A stretch of DNA of 64,000 nucleotides from contig NZ_CP061312.1 in assembly GCF_018688155.1 (NCBI RefSeq), forward strand, positions 1,302,001 to 1,366,000, given 5' to 3'. The translations under genes were made by a program, and so were the position numbers. The DNA comes from Polynucleobacter sp. AP-Sving-400A-A2 (GTDB taxonomy: Bacteria; Pseudomonadota; Gammaproteobacteria; Burkholderiales; Burkholderiaceae). Under the pieces are notes generated by a model. It worked only from the letters and a program-made list of their open reading frames with translations, was not told where the DNA came from and did not search any database. Shown here in pieces: positions 40,436 through 51,140 of the stretch (positions within the stretch are counted from its first letter, which is position 1; every line of letters starts with the position of its first letter).

Positions 40436-41233
40436 CTATCGAATAATGCCGCGCGTAGAGGCGGCAATAAAGTCATGGAACTCGGTCAGCTTTTCTGCAG
40501 TTTGAGCATCGGATGCACTGGCCAGCACCATCTTCTGAATCTCTACCTTAGCTTCTTCAAAGCTGAGGCCATCTTTATAAAGAACCTTATATGCCTGACG
40601 TAATGCAGAAATCGTCTCGCTTGAGAAACCACGGCGCTTCAGACCTTCCACATTGATGCCATGCGGGGATGCTTTATCGCCTGCTGCAATCACAAATGGT
40701 GGAATATCTTGCACTAAGGCGGAGGCACCACCCAACATCGCATGTTGGCCAATGCGGACAAATTGATGCACACCAGACATGCCACCCATAATCGCCCAGT
40801 CACTCACCTTCACGTGACCAGCAATTTGTGCGTTACTCGAGAAAATCGTATGGTTACCGATTTGGCAGTCATGCGCAATATGCACATAAGCCATGATCCA
40901 GTTGTCATCACCGATTCTGGTGATGCCCTCATCCTGCGATGTACCCGTATGAATGGTCGTGAACTCACGAATGGTGTTGCGATCTCCGATAATCAACTGG
41001 GTAGGTTCGCCACGGTATTTCATATCCTGGGGAGCGCCACCAATGGCAGCGAAGTGCGCAAAGTTATTTTCTTTACCGATCGTGGTGTGACCCTCGATCA
41101 CAGTGTGAGAGCCAATCTTGCAAGCAGCGCCAATTTTGACGTTTGGCCCAATAACAGAGAATGGACCAATCTCTACGTCGCTGGCAATCTCAGCCTTACT
41201 ATCAACTACAGCAGTCGCATGAATCCGAGTCAT
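40436..41233 (-). CDS. lpxA: UDP-N-acetylglucosamine acyltransferase
   Basis: LpxA performs the first step of lipid A synthesis, transfer of a hydroxyacyl chain from ACP. The start is the ATG at 41233 ([17 protein letters not shown]), overlapping the fabZ stop by one base (TAATG); the protein is 265 residues. The N-terminal two thirds is a left-handed beta-helix of hexapeptide repeats, with the catalytic-histidine region AHDCQIGNH near residue 122 and [12 protein letters not shown] near 155. A C-terminal helical domain follows. Complete and typical. Confidence 0.97.
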   Translation of the reverse strand: MTRIHATAVVDSKAEIASDVEIGPFSVIGPNVKIGAACKIGSHTVIEGHTTIGKENNFAHFAAIGGAPQDMKYRGEPTQLIIGDRNTIREFTTIHTGTSQDEGITRIGDDNWIMAYVHIAHDCQIGNHTIFSSNAQIAGHVKVSDWAIMGGMSGVHQFVRIGQHAMLGGASALVQDIPPFVIAAGDKASPHGINVEGLKRRGFSSETISALRQAYKVLYKDGLSFEEAKVEIQKMVLASASDAQTAEKLTEFHDFIAASTRGIIR

Positions 41234-41682
41234 TACGCACCTTTCGTACGAACGGCACAAGTGATATTCGCCTCGGCGGCCAACTCGCCATCCACGGTCG
41301 CCTGCACTTGGAACTTATAGATGCCAGCACGTTCACGCTCTAGCTTAGCCGTCATGATCAGTTGATCCCCAGGCAGTACCGGCTTCTTAAAGCGAGCACC
41401 ATCAATACCGGCAAAGTAATAAACTGCATTTTCTTCACGCACTTCAGAAAAGGTCAAGAGAGCTGCAGTTTGGGCAAGCGCTTCAATAATCAACACTCCC
41501 GGCATGACTGGAAAATCTGGGAAGTGACCCTGAAAGAATGGCTCATTCATGGTGACATTCTTCAGCGCGGTAATACTTTGACGAGGCTCAATCTCCAATA
41601 CGCGATCAACCAATAGAAATGGATAGCGATGCGGCAGCAACTTCAAAATTTGATTGATGTCGATAGCGATGGGTTTGCTCAT
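41233..41682 (-). CDS. fabZ: 3-hydroxyacyl-ACP dehydratase FabZ
   Basis: FabZ dehydrates beta-hydroxyacyl-ACP in fatty acid elongation and competes with LpxA for the same substrate, hence its place in this operon. The 149-residue hot-dog-fold protein has [14 protein letters not shown] near residue 15, with [19 protein letters not shown] near residue 53 containing the catalytic histidine and glutamate. It lies between lpxD (50-base gap) and lpxA (one-base overlap). Confidence 0.97.
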   Translation of the reverse strand: MSKPIAIDINQILKLLPHRYPFLLVDRVLEIEPRQSITALKNVTMNEPFFQGHFPDFPVMPGVLIIEALAQTAALLTFSEVREENAVYYFAGIDGARFKKPVLPGDQLIMTAKLERERAGIYKFQVQATVDGELAAEANITCAVRTKGA

Positions 41683-41732
41683 GTAATTACCTGCTGAATA
41701 AAGTTTTTAGTTTTTTAAATATGGTGGTGAAA

Positions 41733-42788
41733 TTATTTAGATTTGTCTAATAATCGTAAGCGTTGGCGTATTTTATCAAGACCCCGCAAAATTGCCGCGT
41801 TTTTCTCCCAAGCACTATGGGGCATTGAAGGGTAAACGCCCGTGTAATGCTGCCCCGGCTCAGTAATTGAACGAATAATTGAGGTATTACCGGACACTGT
41901 TGTTCTATCTGCAATCGTGAGATGACCAGCAAAATTGGCTGCGCCCCCAATAATGCAAAAGTTGCCAATCTTGGTACTTCCCGAAATGGCAGCACAACCA
42001 GCAATCACACAGCAATTGCCTACCACTACGTTGTGAGCAATTTGAACTTGGTTATCTATCTTGGTCCCATTGCCAATAATGGTGTCACTCATAGCGCCAC
42101 GATCAATTGTGCTTGAAGCGCCCACCTCAACATCATTTCCGATAACAACAGCACCTGTTTGCGGTATCTTCACCCACTCAGCACCGGTAGCAGAAAAGTC
42201 AGGGGCAAAGCCAAAGCCATCTGCACCAATCACCGCTCCACTATGAATAATGCAGCGTTCACCCAGCTTGGTTTCTGAATAAACAGAGACATTGGGATAG
42301 ATCAAGGTATCGCTGCCAATATTGGAATTTCTGGCAACAGAAGTATTTCCCAACAGAACAACTCGCTCACCTAATTTAACGCCAGAACCGATTTGTACAA
42401 ATGGGCCGATATGGCATGAAGCTGGAATACTGACACTAGGGTCAACGGCGGCACTGGGATGTACTCCGGGCGCATAAACAGGTGCAGAAGCTTTAGCAAA
42501 ATGCTGCGCCATTCTGGCAAATGTAGCGTACGGGTTTTTAGAGACAAAAAATACTCTACCCGCTGAGTTGCTTCCTGGGTTTACCTGGAGAAAATCTAAG
42601 TCCGCCTGACTGACAATCAAACCGCCTGCAGAACTATCACTAGCCTGTTGGCGATACAGCGGATTTGAAAGAAAGGAGATTTGACTGGATTGGGCACGCT
42701 CGAGAGGAGCAAGGCCTTGAAGCAATAGGGAGCCATCCCCCACCAAGCTTACTTGAAACTGTTCGGCCAGCTCGATGGCGGTGGGCAT
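41733..42788 (-). CDS. lpxD: UDP-3-O-(3-hydroxyacyl)glucosamine N-acyltransferase
   Basis: LpxD adds the second acyl chain in lipid A synthesis. The 351-residue protein has an N-terminal uridine-binding domain (about 1-100, including [13 protein letters not shown]), a left-handed beta-helix of hexapeptide repeats (about 105-315) with the catalytic-histidine region IAHNVVVG near 250, and a C-terminal helix. It follows skp by 5 bases and precedes fabZ. Length and motif content are normal. Confidence 0.97.
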   Translation of the reverse strand: MPTAIELAEQFQVSLVGDGSLLLQGLAPLERAQSSQISFLSNPLYRQQASDSSAGGLIVSQADLDFLQVNPGSNSAGRVFFVSKNPYATFARMAQHFAKASAPVYAPGVHPSAAVDPSVSIPASCHIGPFVQIGSGVKLGERVVLLGNTSVARNSNIGSDTLIYPNVSVYSETKLGERCIIHSGAVIGADGFGFAPDFSATGAEWVKIPQTGAVVIGNDVEVGASSTIDRGAMSDTIIGNGTKIDNQVQIAHNVVVGNCCVIAGCAAISGSTKIGNFCIIGGAANFAGHLTIADRTTVSGNTSIIRSITEPGQHYTGVYPSMPHSAWEKNAAILRGLDKIRQRLRLLDKSK

Positions 42789-42793
42789 AAAAC

Positions 42794-43321
42794 TTACTTA
42801 AGACTATTCAAAGCCTTGATGACATCATCAGTAACGTCAACCTTGGGATTGGCATAGGCTGGATCTTGAATAATGACATCAATTTTTCTTTGTTCAGCAA
42901 TCTGCCTGAGGGCTTGATTGGCTTTTTCAGCAATCTTGGCACGCTCTTCAAAGTTACGTTGATTGAGATCCTCGGTGTACTCACGCTGTTTACGCTGCAA
43001 TTCACGATCCTGGTCGGCTAACTCGCGCTGACGACGTGAACGCTCTGCCTCAGACATGACAGCTGAATCACGATCTAACTTTTCTGCAGCAGATTTGATT
43101 TTTTGGGCGCTGTCACGAATTTCATTTTGGCGTTTTGTAAACTCATTCTGCAACTTAGTCTGACTAGCTTTGGCCATGTTCGATTCGTTGAATACTTTTT
43201 CAACGTTCACAGCTGCAACCCGGGTTCCAGCATCTTGAGCAAATGCCAATGGCAAAGTGATGAATGATGAAACAGCAATTAAGCCGTACTGAATCCATTT
43301 GGAAGATTGACGAAGCTTCAT
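42794..43321 (-). CDS. skp: OmpH/Skp periplasmic chaperone
   Basis: A Skp-like chaperone that holds unfolded outer-membrane proteins for BamA. The start is the ATG at 43321 ([14 protein letters not shown]), preceded by AAGGAAAG; the protein is 175 residues with a Sec signal peptide (cleavage likely after AFA near residue 28). The mature part is a long charged coiled coil (about 55-140) rich in Arg, Glu and Lys, as expected for the tentacle arms, with a conserved core at both ends. It sits between bamA and lpxD, the standard order. Confidence 0.94.
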   Translation of the reverse strand: MKLRQSSKWIQYGLIAVSSFITLPLAFAQDAGTRVAAVNVEKVFNESNMAKASQTKLQNEFTKRQNEIRDSAQKIKSAAEKLDRDSAVMSEAERSRRQRELADQDRELQRKQREYTEDLNQRNFEERAKIAEKANQALRQIAEQRKIDVIIQDPAYANPKVDVTDDVIKALNSLK

Positions 43322-43339
43322 AAAACTTTCCTTAAACAA

Positions 43340-45688
43340 TTAAAACGCTGTACCCACCTGGAACTGCAGTCGCTGGATGTTATCCGTCGGCAATGATTTG
43401 ATCGGAATACCGTAACTAAACTTGAGCGGACCCAAAGGTGATATCCATGATAAACCTAAGCCATAAGAATATCGCAATACGAGGTTGATATTCTCGTTAT
43501 AAACATTACCACCGTCCACGAAACCAAATACCCGCAGGGTTTTATCCACTCCAGAGCCTGGAACTGGCACGGTGTACTCGACATTATTTACGATTTTTGA
43601 CTGTCCGCCGGTGGGCTGATAGCGACCGATGTACGAGTTGTAATAAGTGGGTCCAAGTGAGCCAGGTGAGTAACCGCGAACCGAGCCGATACCGCCAACA
43701 TAATAGTTTTTAGTAATCGGAAACGGATTGTTGCCGTAAGCTTCGCCGTAACCTAGCTCCCCGTTGTAGGACAAAATATTGCCTTTTGAGAAAGAATGGT
43801 ATTTCTGGTACTGGCCGAATATACGGTAGAAAGTCATATTTCCAACAGGGGTTCCCACCTCAGCACTTAATTGTTGCAAAGAACCAGTAGACGGAATTAA
43901 AGCGCTATCGCGACCATCGCGTGACCAGCCTACTGTGACGGGCACGTTATAAGTAGTCAATGTAGCAGGATACCCAGGTGAAGCTATACCGTAGCTTTGA
44001 GCATAATTTAAATATGGGATGGGAGTATTGTTTGTAGTCTGAATCTGAAATGCCTCTATGCCCGTTCCAAAGAAGACCCGGTCAACTTCTGTATACGGAA
44101 CGCCAAACTTGATATTGCTACCTACAGACTTAATTTGATAATTAGGATCGCCAACGTAATACAAAGGCTTGGATGATCGGTAGTACAAATCGGTATAACG
44201 ACTGATGCCATCCTCAGTGAAATAAGGGTCGTAGTTTGACAAGGCCAAGCTCTGATTAATCTTACCCAAGGACATATTCAAACCGACTGAAGTACCCGTA
44301 CCAAATGCATTCTCTTGGTTAATACCAGCAGAAAGGATCAATTTTTCAGTTGAAGAGAAGCCCGCACCAATCGTAACGGCACCGGTTGGCTTCTCAGTTA
44401 CCTTCACATTGACGTCCACTTGATCTGGTGATCCAGGAACATCCTGAGTAGAAACATCAGTCTCGGTAAAGTAACCCAAACGTCCTAAACGTTTTTTAGA
44501 CAGGTCAATCTTTTCACTATCGAACCAAGAACTTTCAAACTGGCGCATCTCACGACGAATCACCATATCTCTTGTCTTGGCATTACCGGTGACGTTCACT
44601 TGGCGAACATAAACACGTCGACCAGGGTCAACTACCAGAGTGAGATCAACCTCACTTAAATCACGACGGATATCCGGCTGCGGGTTGATGGTTGCAAACG
44701 CATAGCCATATGAACCCAGAATTTCAGCAATCGCCTTGGTACTCTCAGTCAACTTAGCCGATGAAAAGGTATCGCCTGCTTTAAGACTTACCAGCTGAAT
44801 GAGCTCAGCCTCTTTACCCAATAGATCCCCAGCTAAACGCACATTCTTCACTGTGAACTTATTACCCTCACGAATACTCACCGTAAGAAAGATGCCTTTT
44901 TTGTCCGGAGTAATGGAAACCTGAGTGGACTCAATCACAAACTCGAGGTAACCACGATTGAGGTAATAAGAGCGAATGTTCTCTAAGTCGGCAGTAAGCT
45001 TTTGCTTTGAGTACAAATTATCTTTGCTATACCAAGAAAGCCATCCACCTGTCTTCAATTGCATCTCGCTTTTGAGGGTGCTCTCGCTAAAGACGCTATT
45101 GCCGATAAAGTTAATTTCTTGAATCTTGGCTACAGGCCCTTCATCAATATTGAAATAAATTGCCACCTGATTACGCTCTACCGGGGTAACAGTTGCAACT
45201 ACTTCAGCGGCGTACATACCCTTGCCAACATACTGACGCTTAAGCTCTTGCTCCGCTTTGTCAATCAGCGCTTTGTCATAGAAGCGGGCTTCAGCTACGC
45301 CTACTGCCTTTAAGGATTTACGGACGATTTCTTGATCAAACTCTTTCATCCCCGTAAATTCAATCCGGGAGATGGTGGGACGCTCTTCAACGATCACAAT
45401 CAACACATTGCCTTGGGCCTGAATCTGTACATCTCGGAAAAAACCGGTGCTATACAAAGCCTTAATAGCCTCAGCACTCTTCTCATCAGTAAAGGTATCA
45501 CCCACTTGAACAGGCAGATAGCTAAATACAGTTCCCGGCTCCACCCGTTGCAAACCCTCGATGCGAATATCTTTGATCACAAAGGAGTCAGCAGCTTGTG
45601 CATGAATACAAAAACCTGCCGCAATAATCAGAGCGGCTTGCGCAGCAAATCGAGTTACAGAGCGAAAAGATGGGATCAGAAAATTCAA
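43340..45688 (-). CDS. bamA: Outer membrane assembly factor BamA
   Basis: BamA inserts beta-barrel proteins into the outer membrane. The 782-residue precursor has a signal peptide (about 1-32), five POTRA domains (about 36-435, for instance VIKDIRIEGLQRVEPG and ISRIEFTGMKEFD) and a C-terminal 16-strand barrel with GGIGSVRGYSPGSLG, the conserved loop-6 VRGY-type motif. It ends in a terminal phenylalanine (QFQVGTAF), the barrel signature. Its start overlaps rseP by 4 bases. Confidence 0.97.
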   Translation of the reverse strand: MNFLIPSFRSVTRFAAQAALIIAAGFCIHAQAADSFVIKDIRIEGLQRVEPGTVFSYLPVQVGDTFTDEKSAEAIKALYSTGFFRDVQIQAQGNVLIVIVEERPTISRIEFTGMKEFDQEIVRKSLKAVGVAEARFYDKALIDKAEQELKRQYVGKGMYAAEVVATVTPVERNQVAIYFNIDEGPVAKIQEINFIGNSVFSESTLKSEMQLKTGGWLSWYSKDNLYSKQKLTADLENIRSYYLNRGYLEFVIESTQVSITPDKKGIFLTVSIREGNKFTVKNVRLAGDLLGKEAELIQLVSLKAGDTFSSAKLTESTKAIAEILGSYGYAFATINPQPDIRRDLSEVDLTLVVDPGRRVYVRQVNVTGNAKTRDMVIRREMRQFESSWFDSEKIDLSKKRLGRLGYFTETDVSTQDVPGSPDQVDVNVKVTEKPTGAVTIGAGFSSTEKLILSAGINQENAFGTGTSVGLNMSLGKINQSLALSNYDPYFTEDGISRYTDLYYRSSKPLYYVGDPNYQIKSVGSNIKFGVPYTEVDRVFFGTGIEAFQIQTTNNTPIPYLNYAQSYGIASPGYPATLTTYNVPVTVGWSRDGRDSALIPSTGSLQQLSAEVGTPVGNMTFYRIFGQYQKYHSFSKGNILSYNGELGYGEAYGNNPFPITKNYYVGGIGSVRGYSPGSLGPTYYNSYIGRYQPTGGQSKIVNNVEYTVPVPGSGVDKTLRVFGFVDGGNVYNENINLVLRYSYGLGLSWISPLGPLKFSYGIPIKSLPTDNIQRLQFQVGTAF

Positions 45689-46818
45689 GATGAAAGGTAG
45701 CGTTGCAAATCGTTAAACAAGGCTAGTAAGGAAAGGGATATCAGAAGCAAAAAACCCGCTTTTTGGAGCTTTTCCTGCAGTGATAAAGACATTCGCTTAC
45801 CAGCAACCAACTCCCATGCATCATACAGGAGCTGACCCCCATCGAGCATTGGTAAAGGCACTAAATTCAAGAGTCCAATACTGATACTCATGAGGGCTAA
45901 AAATGCTAAAAATGGTTGCCAGCCAACCTGAGCAGACTTACCTGCCATATCCGCAATGCTTAGGGGTCCACCGAGCTGCTTTAAGGTCGTTTTACCCGTA
46001 AATAAACCCAACATGAGCCTTACGGAGACCTTGCTTATCAGGCAAACCCGCTGATACGCAAAACCGATGGCATCTATCGGCCCTAACTTGAGCTCTATCC
46101 ACTCCGAGGGTGGGCTCACTTGGGGAAACAAGCCCAGCGCCTGAAATGGATCGGATTCAGGTGCAATCGGGGGTAAATCACCCTGCCTGAAGGATTTGAT
46201 CTGACGGGTGCCAGCAACATCCCGGATCTCTAGGGCAAAACCCTGCTCCCCGGTAATGGCATCTAAGAGAAGCCAACGCAATGCATTCCAACTCGGGACT
46301 GAGTCAAACTCTTCAATAATAGGGGTGCCGCTGTTATCAGATGAAAGGGATTGCCAACCAATAACCTGATCACCTGCCGCTACCCCCAGTTTTGCAGCAA
46401 TCGATTGCTCTGGTGGAGTTTGAAGTCGAGCGGGAAGCTGAGGCACACCCGAGACATAAATCACTGAGAACAAAATGACTGCCAACAGGAAATTAGCAAA
46501 GGGGCCTGCTGCCACAATTGTGGAACGTTGCCACAGAGGCTTTACATCGAAGGATTGGGAGCGCTCTTGTGCTGAAATGATTTGCTCACGATCACGGCCG
46601 TCCAGTAATTTGACATAACCACCCAAAGGAATGGAAGCCAGAACCCACTCAGTACCGTTACTAGCGTGATAAGTAAAAAGCGGCTTACCAAATCCCAGGG
46701 CAAAGCGAAGTACTCTAACTCCGCACAAACGAGCTGCCAGAAAATGGCCGTACTCGTGAAAACTGACCAGCACACCGAGTGTGACTAAGAATGCAGCAAG
46801 AGTGATTAAGGCCTGCAT
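45685..46818 (-). CDS. rseP: RseP-type site-2 intramembrane zinc protease
   Basis: An S2P-family protease that cleaves anti-sigma factors in the membrane during the envelope stress response. The 377-residue protein has the catalytic HEYGH in the first helix (near residue 21), a periplasmic PDZ region (about 125-220) and the second zinc motif LVPLPMLDGGQL near residue 320. It is shorter than the E. coli protein, which has two PDZ domains; here only one is clear. It lies between dxr and bamA and overlaps bamA by 4 bases. Confidence 0.95.
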   Translation of the reverse strand: MQALITLAAFLVTLGVLVSFHEYGHFLAARLCGVRVLRFALGFGKPLFTYHASNGTEWVLASIPLGGYVKLLDGRDREQIISAQERSQSFDVKPLWQRSTIVAAGPFANFLLAVILFSVIYVSGVPQLPARLQTPPEQSIAAKLGVAAGDQVIGWQSLSSDNSGTPIIEEFDSVPSWNALRWLLLDAITGEQGFALEIRDVAGTRQIKSFRQGDLPPIAPESDPFQALGLFPQVSPPSEWIELKLGPIDAIGFAYQRVCLISKVSVRLMLGLFTGKTTLKQLGGPLSIADMAGKSAQVGWQPFLAFLALMSISIGLLNLVPLPMLDGGQLLYDAWELVAGKRMSLSLQEKLQKAGFLLLISLSLLALFNDLQRYLSS

Positions 46819-46830
46819 CGAGAGACCAAT

Positions 46831-48021
46831 CTATTTCTGAAGGTTGCGAATAAATTGATTGGCAGCTTGACGAGCCTGAGCATCAGCCCCAAGAATGATC
46901 TCTAAAGAATCTGCAGGAGTTGATGGCATAACATTTAAGCAGTGCTCCACTACCTTCGGAATACTTAAGTAAGGTAATCCATCCTCTAAGAAAGCTGCAA
47001 CGGCTATCTCATTGGCGGCGTTTAATACAGCAGGCGAAGTTCCCCCTGCTTTTGCAGCGGTAAAGGCCAAGCTCAAACAAGGAAATTGAGCAAAATTAGG
47101 TTCTGTAAAACTAAGGCCACTCAACTGTGTCAGATTCAAGGGGGCAACACCAGCAGCAATCCGTTCAGGCCAAGCTAGTCCATAGGCAATCGGTGTGCGC
47201 ATATCAGGTTGACCCATTTGCGCTAAGACTGAGCCATCTCGATAACGGACCATCGAGTGCACTACGCTCTGTGGATGAATCAAAACTTTAATTTTTTCTA
47301 GCGGCAAACCAAATAACCAAAAAGCCTCAATGACTTCAAGACCTTTATTCATCATCGTCGCAGAATCAACCGAAATCTTTCGGCCCATCACCCAATTCGG
47401 GTGGGCGCAAGCTTGATCAGGCGTAATAGCCGCTAAATCTGCGAGAGGCCTATCCCTAAACGGTCCTCCAGAGGCAGTTAACCAGAGCTCTTCAACGCCT
47501 AAATGGACGGATGGGTTTTTTGTAAAGCGATCGGGTAGGCATTGGAAAATCGCATTGTGCTCGCTATCAATTGGAAGTAATTCACCGCCGCCCGATTTCA
47601 TCGCCTGCATAAATAAATTGCCCGACATCACTAACGCTTCTTTGTTAGCCAGCAATACTCGCTTACCTGCTTTTGCTGCTGCCAAAGTTGGGACTAGACC
47701 AGCGGCTCCCACGATCGCTGCCATCACGGTATCGCACCCAGATTCTGTTACTGCACTAACTAAAGCCTCTGGTCCATAGAGAACTTGAGTAGAAATCTTT
47801 TTATCTTGCAACAGTTGACTCAATTGAGAGGCGCCATCAGCGTCGGCTACCACTGCAATAGCAGGCTTGAACTCGATACATTGCTCTGCTAAACGCTCAA
47901 TTTGTTTTGCGGCAGTCAGAGCGACTACCTTAAAGCGATCAGGATGGGCACGGATGACGTCTAAGGTATTAACACCAATCGATCCAGTAGATCCTAGGAT
48001 AGCAAGCTGTTTCAGAGCCAT
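46831..48021 (-). CDS. dxr: 1-deoxy-D-xylulose 5-phosphate reductoisomerase
   Basis: Dxr (IspC) makes MEP, the first committed intermediate of the non-mevalonate isoprenoid pathway that also feeds carotenoids and the bacteriochlorophyll tail. The start is the ATG at 48021 ([16 protein letters not shown]), overlapping the cdsA stop by one base and with GGGTGG upstream; a GTG 9 bases earlier is less likely. The 396-residue protein has the NADPH motif [18 protein letters not shown] near 120 and [14 protein letters not shown] near 150 with metal ligands. Confidence 0.96.
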   Translation of the reverse strand: MALKQLAILGSTGSIGVNTLDVIRAHPDRFKVVALTAAKQIERLAEQCIEFKPAIAVVADADGASQLSQLLQDKKISTQVLYGPEALVSAVTESGCDTVMAAIVGAAGLVPTLAAAKAGKRVLLANKEALVMSGNLFMQAMKSGGGELLPIDSEHNAIFQCLPDRFTKNPSVHLGVEELWLTASGGPFRDRPLADLAAITPDQACAHPNWVMGRKISVDSATMMNKGLEVIEAFWLFGLPLEKIKVLIHPQSVVHSMVRYRDGSVLAQMGQPDMRTPIAYGLAWPERIAAGVAPLNLTQLSGLSFTEPNFAQFPCLSLAFTAAKAGGTSPAVLNAANEIAVAAFLEDGLPYLSIPKVVEHCLNVMPSTPADSLEIILGADAQARQAANQFIRNLQK

Positions 48022-48848
48022 TAAATCCACCCTGCTAGTAATGCAGCAATCGGCATTGTTGGAATGAGTGCATCAACGCGGTCTAGTACGCCACCATGAC
48101 CTGGCAGCAAATGACTACTATCTTTGACGCCAGCCAAACGCTTTAACTGGGATTCAAATAAATCTCCGAAGATGCTGAATGCTGTTAATACTGTCACCAT
48201 CAGAAACATTGGCACCCAACCAAATTGGATAGCCCAAGCACCAAATAAAGTATCGCCTAGTGGTAAATAAGTAACGCATAAGAATGCATAGAGATAGCAA
48301 AGGAGTAAACCACCCAGCGCGCCCTCAATCGATTTTCCCGGACTAATATTTGCGGCCAGCTTGTGCTTACCAAAAGCTTTACCAACAAAATAGGCGCCAA
48401 TATCAGCAACCCAAACTAAGGCCATCGCTGTCAGTAAAAAGACTAGGCCTAATTCACGCAAGAAGACTAATGCAAACCAAGTTGCTGGCAGAATGATCAA
48501 GCCGACAATGCTGTAGAAAGGTTTGAATTTTTGAAGCGAGAGGTCCATTCCTTTAGCCAAGATGAATGGCGCTAAAAAGAACCAAAACAAAACCGCCATC
48601 ATGAGCAAAGAAAACTGCCATGTGATTGCTTGCATGCCCAGCAACAATAAGATGATGACCAAACAAAAAACAGCGTAGAGCCATGCCGCCTTTTTCGCTT
48701 CAGGAGCAATCATACGACTCCACTCCCAAGCGGCAGCAACCAGGGCAATCAGGAAAAAAATACCTAGGTAAATCGGTGGCAAGAAAAATAAAATAGGTAA
48801 TAGCACTGCCATCAGGATTGTGGCAGTAATGATTCGGGTTTTTAGCAT
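48021..48848 (-). CDS. cdsA: Phosphatidate cytidylyltransferase
   Basis: CdsA makes CDP-diacylglycerol, the precursor of bacterial phospholipids, in the inner membrane. The 275-residue protein has about eight hydrophobic segments and ends with the family signature around [21 protein letters not shown] then DRVDALIPT, which carries the metal-binding aspartates. It lies between uppS (18-base gap) and dxr (one-base overlap). Nothing unusual is visible. Confidence 0.96.
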   Translation of the reverse strand: MLKTRIITATILMAVLLPILFFLPPIYLGIFFLIALVAAAWEWSRMIAPEAKKAAWLYAVFCLVIILLLLGMQAITWQFSLLMMAVLFWFFLAPFILAKGMDLSLQKFKPFYSIVGLIILPATWFALVFLRELGLVFLLTAMALVWVADIGAYFVGKAFGKHKLAANISPGKSIEGALGGLLLCYLYAFLCVTYLPLGDTLFGAWAIQFGWVPMFLMVTVLTAFSIFGDLFESQLKRLAGVKDSSHLLPGHGGVLDRVDALIPTMPIAALLAGWI

Positions 48849-48866
48849 GGGGAAATAAGGAGAGTT

Positions 48867-49640
48867 TTAGACTGCGTCAATCAATGACTCAGATGCTAAC
48901 TGAGCGCTAGTGCGCCCAAAGCGACGCTCGCGCTGACTAAACCAATCAAAAGCTTTATGTAACTGAGCTTCATCAAAATCAGGCCAGAGAGTATCTGTGA
49001 AGTACAGCTCGGTATAGGCCAACTGCCATAGCAGGAAGTTGCTGACGCGCTGCTCGCCACCAGTTCGAATAAACAAATCTGGTTCTGGCGCATAAGCCAT
49101 AGACAGATAGGGTTGCAATAATTCTTCAGATACTTGTTCTGGTGTCAAACCTGGGTTGGCAGCCAAAGCTTGGCGCATCGCCTGCAAAATATCCCAGCGC
49201 CCACCATAGTTAGCAGCAATAGTGAGGGTAAGACCCTTACAGGCAGCTGTTTTTTCTTCCGAGAACTGCACCATCTCCTGAATCCCAGAATCAAAGCGGC
49301 TTAAATCCCCAATGAGACGAAGACGGATATCGTTTTCAGCTAAACGAGAGACTTCACCCTTTAAGGATTTCAGGAATAGCTTCATTAAAAAGCTAACCTC
49401 TTCGGGAGGGCGACGCCAGTTTTCAGAGCTAAACGCAAACAGAGTGAGATATTCCACGCCTAGTTGGCGGCACTCTTGAACAATCTTACGAACAGCACTC
49501 AAACCTTCTGAGTGACCAGCTACTCGCGGCATGAAGCGCTTACTGGCCCACCGCCCATTGCCGTCCATGATGATGGCGGCATGGCGAGGAATAGCACTTA
49601 CCTTTGGAATAACTAAGGTTGAGCTAGTGTGCTGAGTCAT
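48867..49640 (-). CDS. uppS: Undecaprenyl diphosphate synthase
   Basis: UppS (IspU) is a cis-prenyl transferase making the C55 carrier for peptidoglycan and O-antigen. The 257-residue protein has [16 protein letters not shown] near residue 20 with the catalytic aspartate, [11 protein letters not shown] near 68 and the C-terminal [20 protein letters not shown] near 187. It follows frr by 29 bases and precedes cdsA. The conserved motifs are intact. Confidence 0.97.
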   Translation of the reverse strand: MTQHTSSTLVIPKVSAIPRHAAIIMDGNGRWASKRFMPRVAGHSEGLSAVRKIVQECRQLGVEYLTLFAFSSENWRRPPEEVSFLMKLFLKSLKGEVSRLAENDIRLRLIGDLSRFDSGIQEMVQFSEEKTAACKGLTLTIAANYGGRWDILQAMRQALAANPGLTPEQVSEELLQPYLSMAYAPEPDLFIRTGGEQRVSNFLLWQLAYTELYFTDTLWPDFDEAQLHKAFDWFSQRERRFGRTSAQLASESLIDAV

Positions 49641-49669
49641 AAGTCGAATATTAAGAATGAATCTGACGA

Positions 49670-50230
49670 TTAAACCGTCATGATCTCTTTTTCTTTTTCA
49701 GACACGATCTTGTCGATATCAATCACCGCACGATCAGTCATCTTTTGAATATCGTCCGTTGCACGACGCTCATCGTCCTCAGAAATTTCTTTATCTTTGG
49801 TGAGTCGCTTTAAATGCTCATTGGCATCGCGGCGTAAATTACGTACAGCAATTTTCGTATCTTCACCTTCGTTTTTGACAACCTTAGTCAAATCACGACG
49901 ACGCTCTTCAGTCAACGCAGGCATAGGTACGCGGATGACGGTGCCTTGCGAGGCTGGGTTCAGACCCAAATCTGAATCACGAATGGCCTTCTCAATTGCG
50001 CCAACCATCGTTTTTTCAAATGGCTGTACGTTGATTGTTCTGGCATCAGCCAAACCTAAGCTAGCCACTTGGCTTAGTGGCGTTGGATTGCCGTAATAAT
50101 CCACTTGGATGTGCTCTAAGATTCCAGGATTTGCACGACCAGAGCGAATCTTCGCTAAATTGGATTTCAGAGCCTCAAGAGACTTCTGCATCTTTTGATC
50201 GGTAGTGGTTTTAATTTCTGCTGCGGACAT
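49670..50230 (-). CDS. frr: Ribosome recycling factor
   Basis: Frr splits post-termination ribosomes together with EF-G. At 186 residues it is exactly of family size. Typical sequence includes [20 protein letters not shown] near residue 13, the loop [14 protein letters not shown] near 45 and the C-terminal three-helix bundle with [16 protein letters not shown]. It lies 11 bases after pyrH and belongs to the pyrH-frr-uppS-cdsA operon. Nothing unusual. Confidence 0.98.
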   Translation of the reverse strand: MSAAEIKTTTDQKMQKSLEALKSNLAKIRSGRANPGILEHIQVDYYGNPTPLSQVASLGLADARTINVQPFEKTMVGAIEKAIRDSDLGLNPASQGTVIRVPMPALTEERRRDLTKVVKNEGEDTKIAVRNLRRDANEHLKRLTKDKEISEDDERRATDDIQKMTDRAVIDIDKIVSEKEKEIMTV

Positions 50231-50241
50231 CAGGCCTCCTA

Positions 50242-50952
50242 TTAAACGTGTACTAAAGTGCCTTCAGATTCACCCTGAACCACACGCATCAATGCGCCTG
50301 GTTTGAGAATCGAAAACACCTTAATGGGTAATTTGCGATCACGGCACAATGCAAAAGCGGTTGCGTCCATGACCTGCAAGTTTTTGATGATTGCCTCGTC
50401 AAAAGTCATTGTTTTATACAAGGTAGCTGTCGGGTCTTTCATTGGATCAGCGCTGTAGATGCCGTCTACCTTAGTAGCCTTGAGCATGATCTCAACCCCC
50501 ATCTCTGCGCCACGCAAAGCGGCAGCAGTATCGGTAGTAAAAAATGGATTACCCGTACCAGCTGCAAAGATTACTACCTTACCCTCACTCAAAGCACGAA
50601 TCGCACGAGGGCGAATGTAAGGCTCCACCACTTGATCCATTCTCAAAGCAGACTGCACGCGAGCTTCAACCCCTTTTTGACGCAAAGCATCTTGCAGTGC
50701 AAGCGAGTTCATCATGGTAGCCAGCATTCCCATGTAGTCAGCGGTTGCCCGATCCATGCCGGCCGCGCCGCCTGCTACACCTCGGAAAATATTTCCGCCA
50801 CCAATCACAATAGCCAATTGAACGCCGCTATTGACTACCTCGGCTATTTCTTTCACCATGGAATCGATCGTGATTGGGTTGATACCAAAAGCATCATCCC
50901 CCATGAGGGCTTCACCAGAGAGTTTTAAGAGAACACGCTTGTAGGCTGGCAT
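50242..50952 (-). CDS. pyrH: UMP kinase
   Basis: PyrH is the bacterial hexameric UMP kinase of the amino acid kinase fold. The 236-residue protein has [15 protein letters not shown] at the N-terminus (phosphate binding), [10 protein letters not shown] near residue 49, [11 protein letters not shown] near 73 and [12 protein letters not shown] near 130. It follows tsf after a 188-base gap that contains a long terminator hairpin, so it probably has its own promoter, although none was recognised. Normal length for the family. Confidence 0.98.
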   Translation of the reverse strand: MPAYKRVLLKLSGEALMGDDAFGINPITIDSMVKEIAEVVNSGVQLAIVIGGGNIFRGVAGGAAGMDRATADYMGMLATMMNSLALQDALRQKGVEARVQSALRMDQVVEPYIRPRAIRALSEGKVVIFAAGTGNPFFTTDTAAALRGAEMGVEIMLKATKVDGIYSADPMKDPTATLYKTMTFDEAIIKNLQVMDATAFALCRDRKLPIKVFSILKPGALMRVVQGESEGTLVHV

Positions 50953-51059
50953 CGTTTTATTTTCCGTAATTTGCTAAGCAAATTATCTGCTTAGCTTATT
51001 GATCTTTAAGTACTTTTAATATCTTGCCCAAATTATAAAGGGCTTGGCACAGATCAAAG

Positions 51060-51095
51060 AAAAGGGCATAGAAACCGAGGTTTCTATGCCCTTTT
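51060..51095 (-). terminator. Long hairpin terminator between tsf and pyrH
   Basis: A perfect 17-bp inverted repeat (51060-51076 and 51079-51095, cores gggcatag and ctatgccc) closes on a two-base centre. On the minus strand the second arm ends in a T-rich stretch, consistent with rho-independent termination 46 bases after the tsf stop. It may be partial so as to set the level of the downstream pyrH operon. Confidence 0.85.
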
Positions 51096-51140
51096 AGGTA
51101 TTACAGCCATACTGGAAGAGTCCAGGAAGCTTGGGGCTAA

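Noticed and set aside
40426..40476. Upstream ATG for lpxB at 40476
   Set aside because: It would overlap lpxA by 41 bases, and the added residues are outside the family; the GTG at 40425 fits better.
40742..41320. 192-residue open frame on the plus strand
   Set aside because: It is antisense to lpxA and fabZ, both clearly coding; the product has no recognisable composition or motifs.
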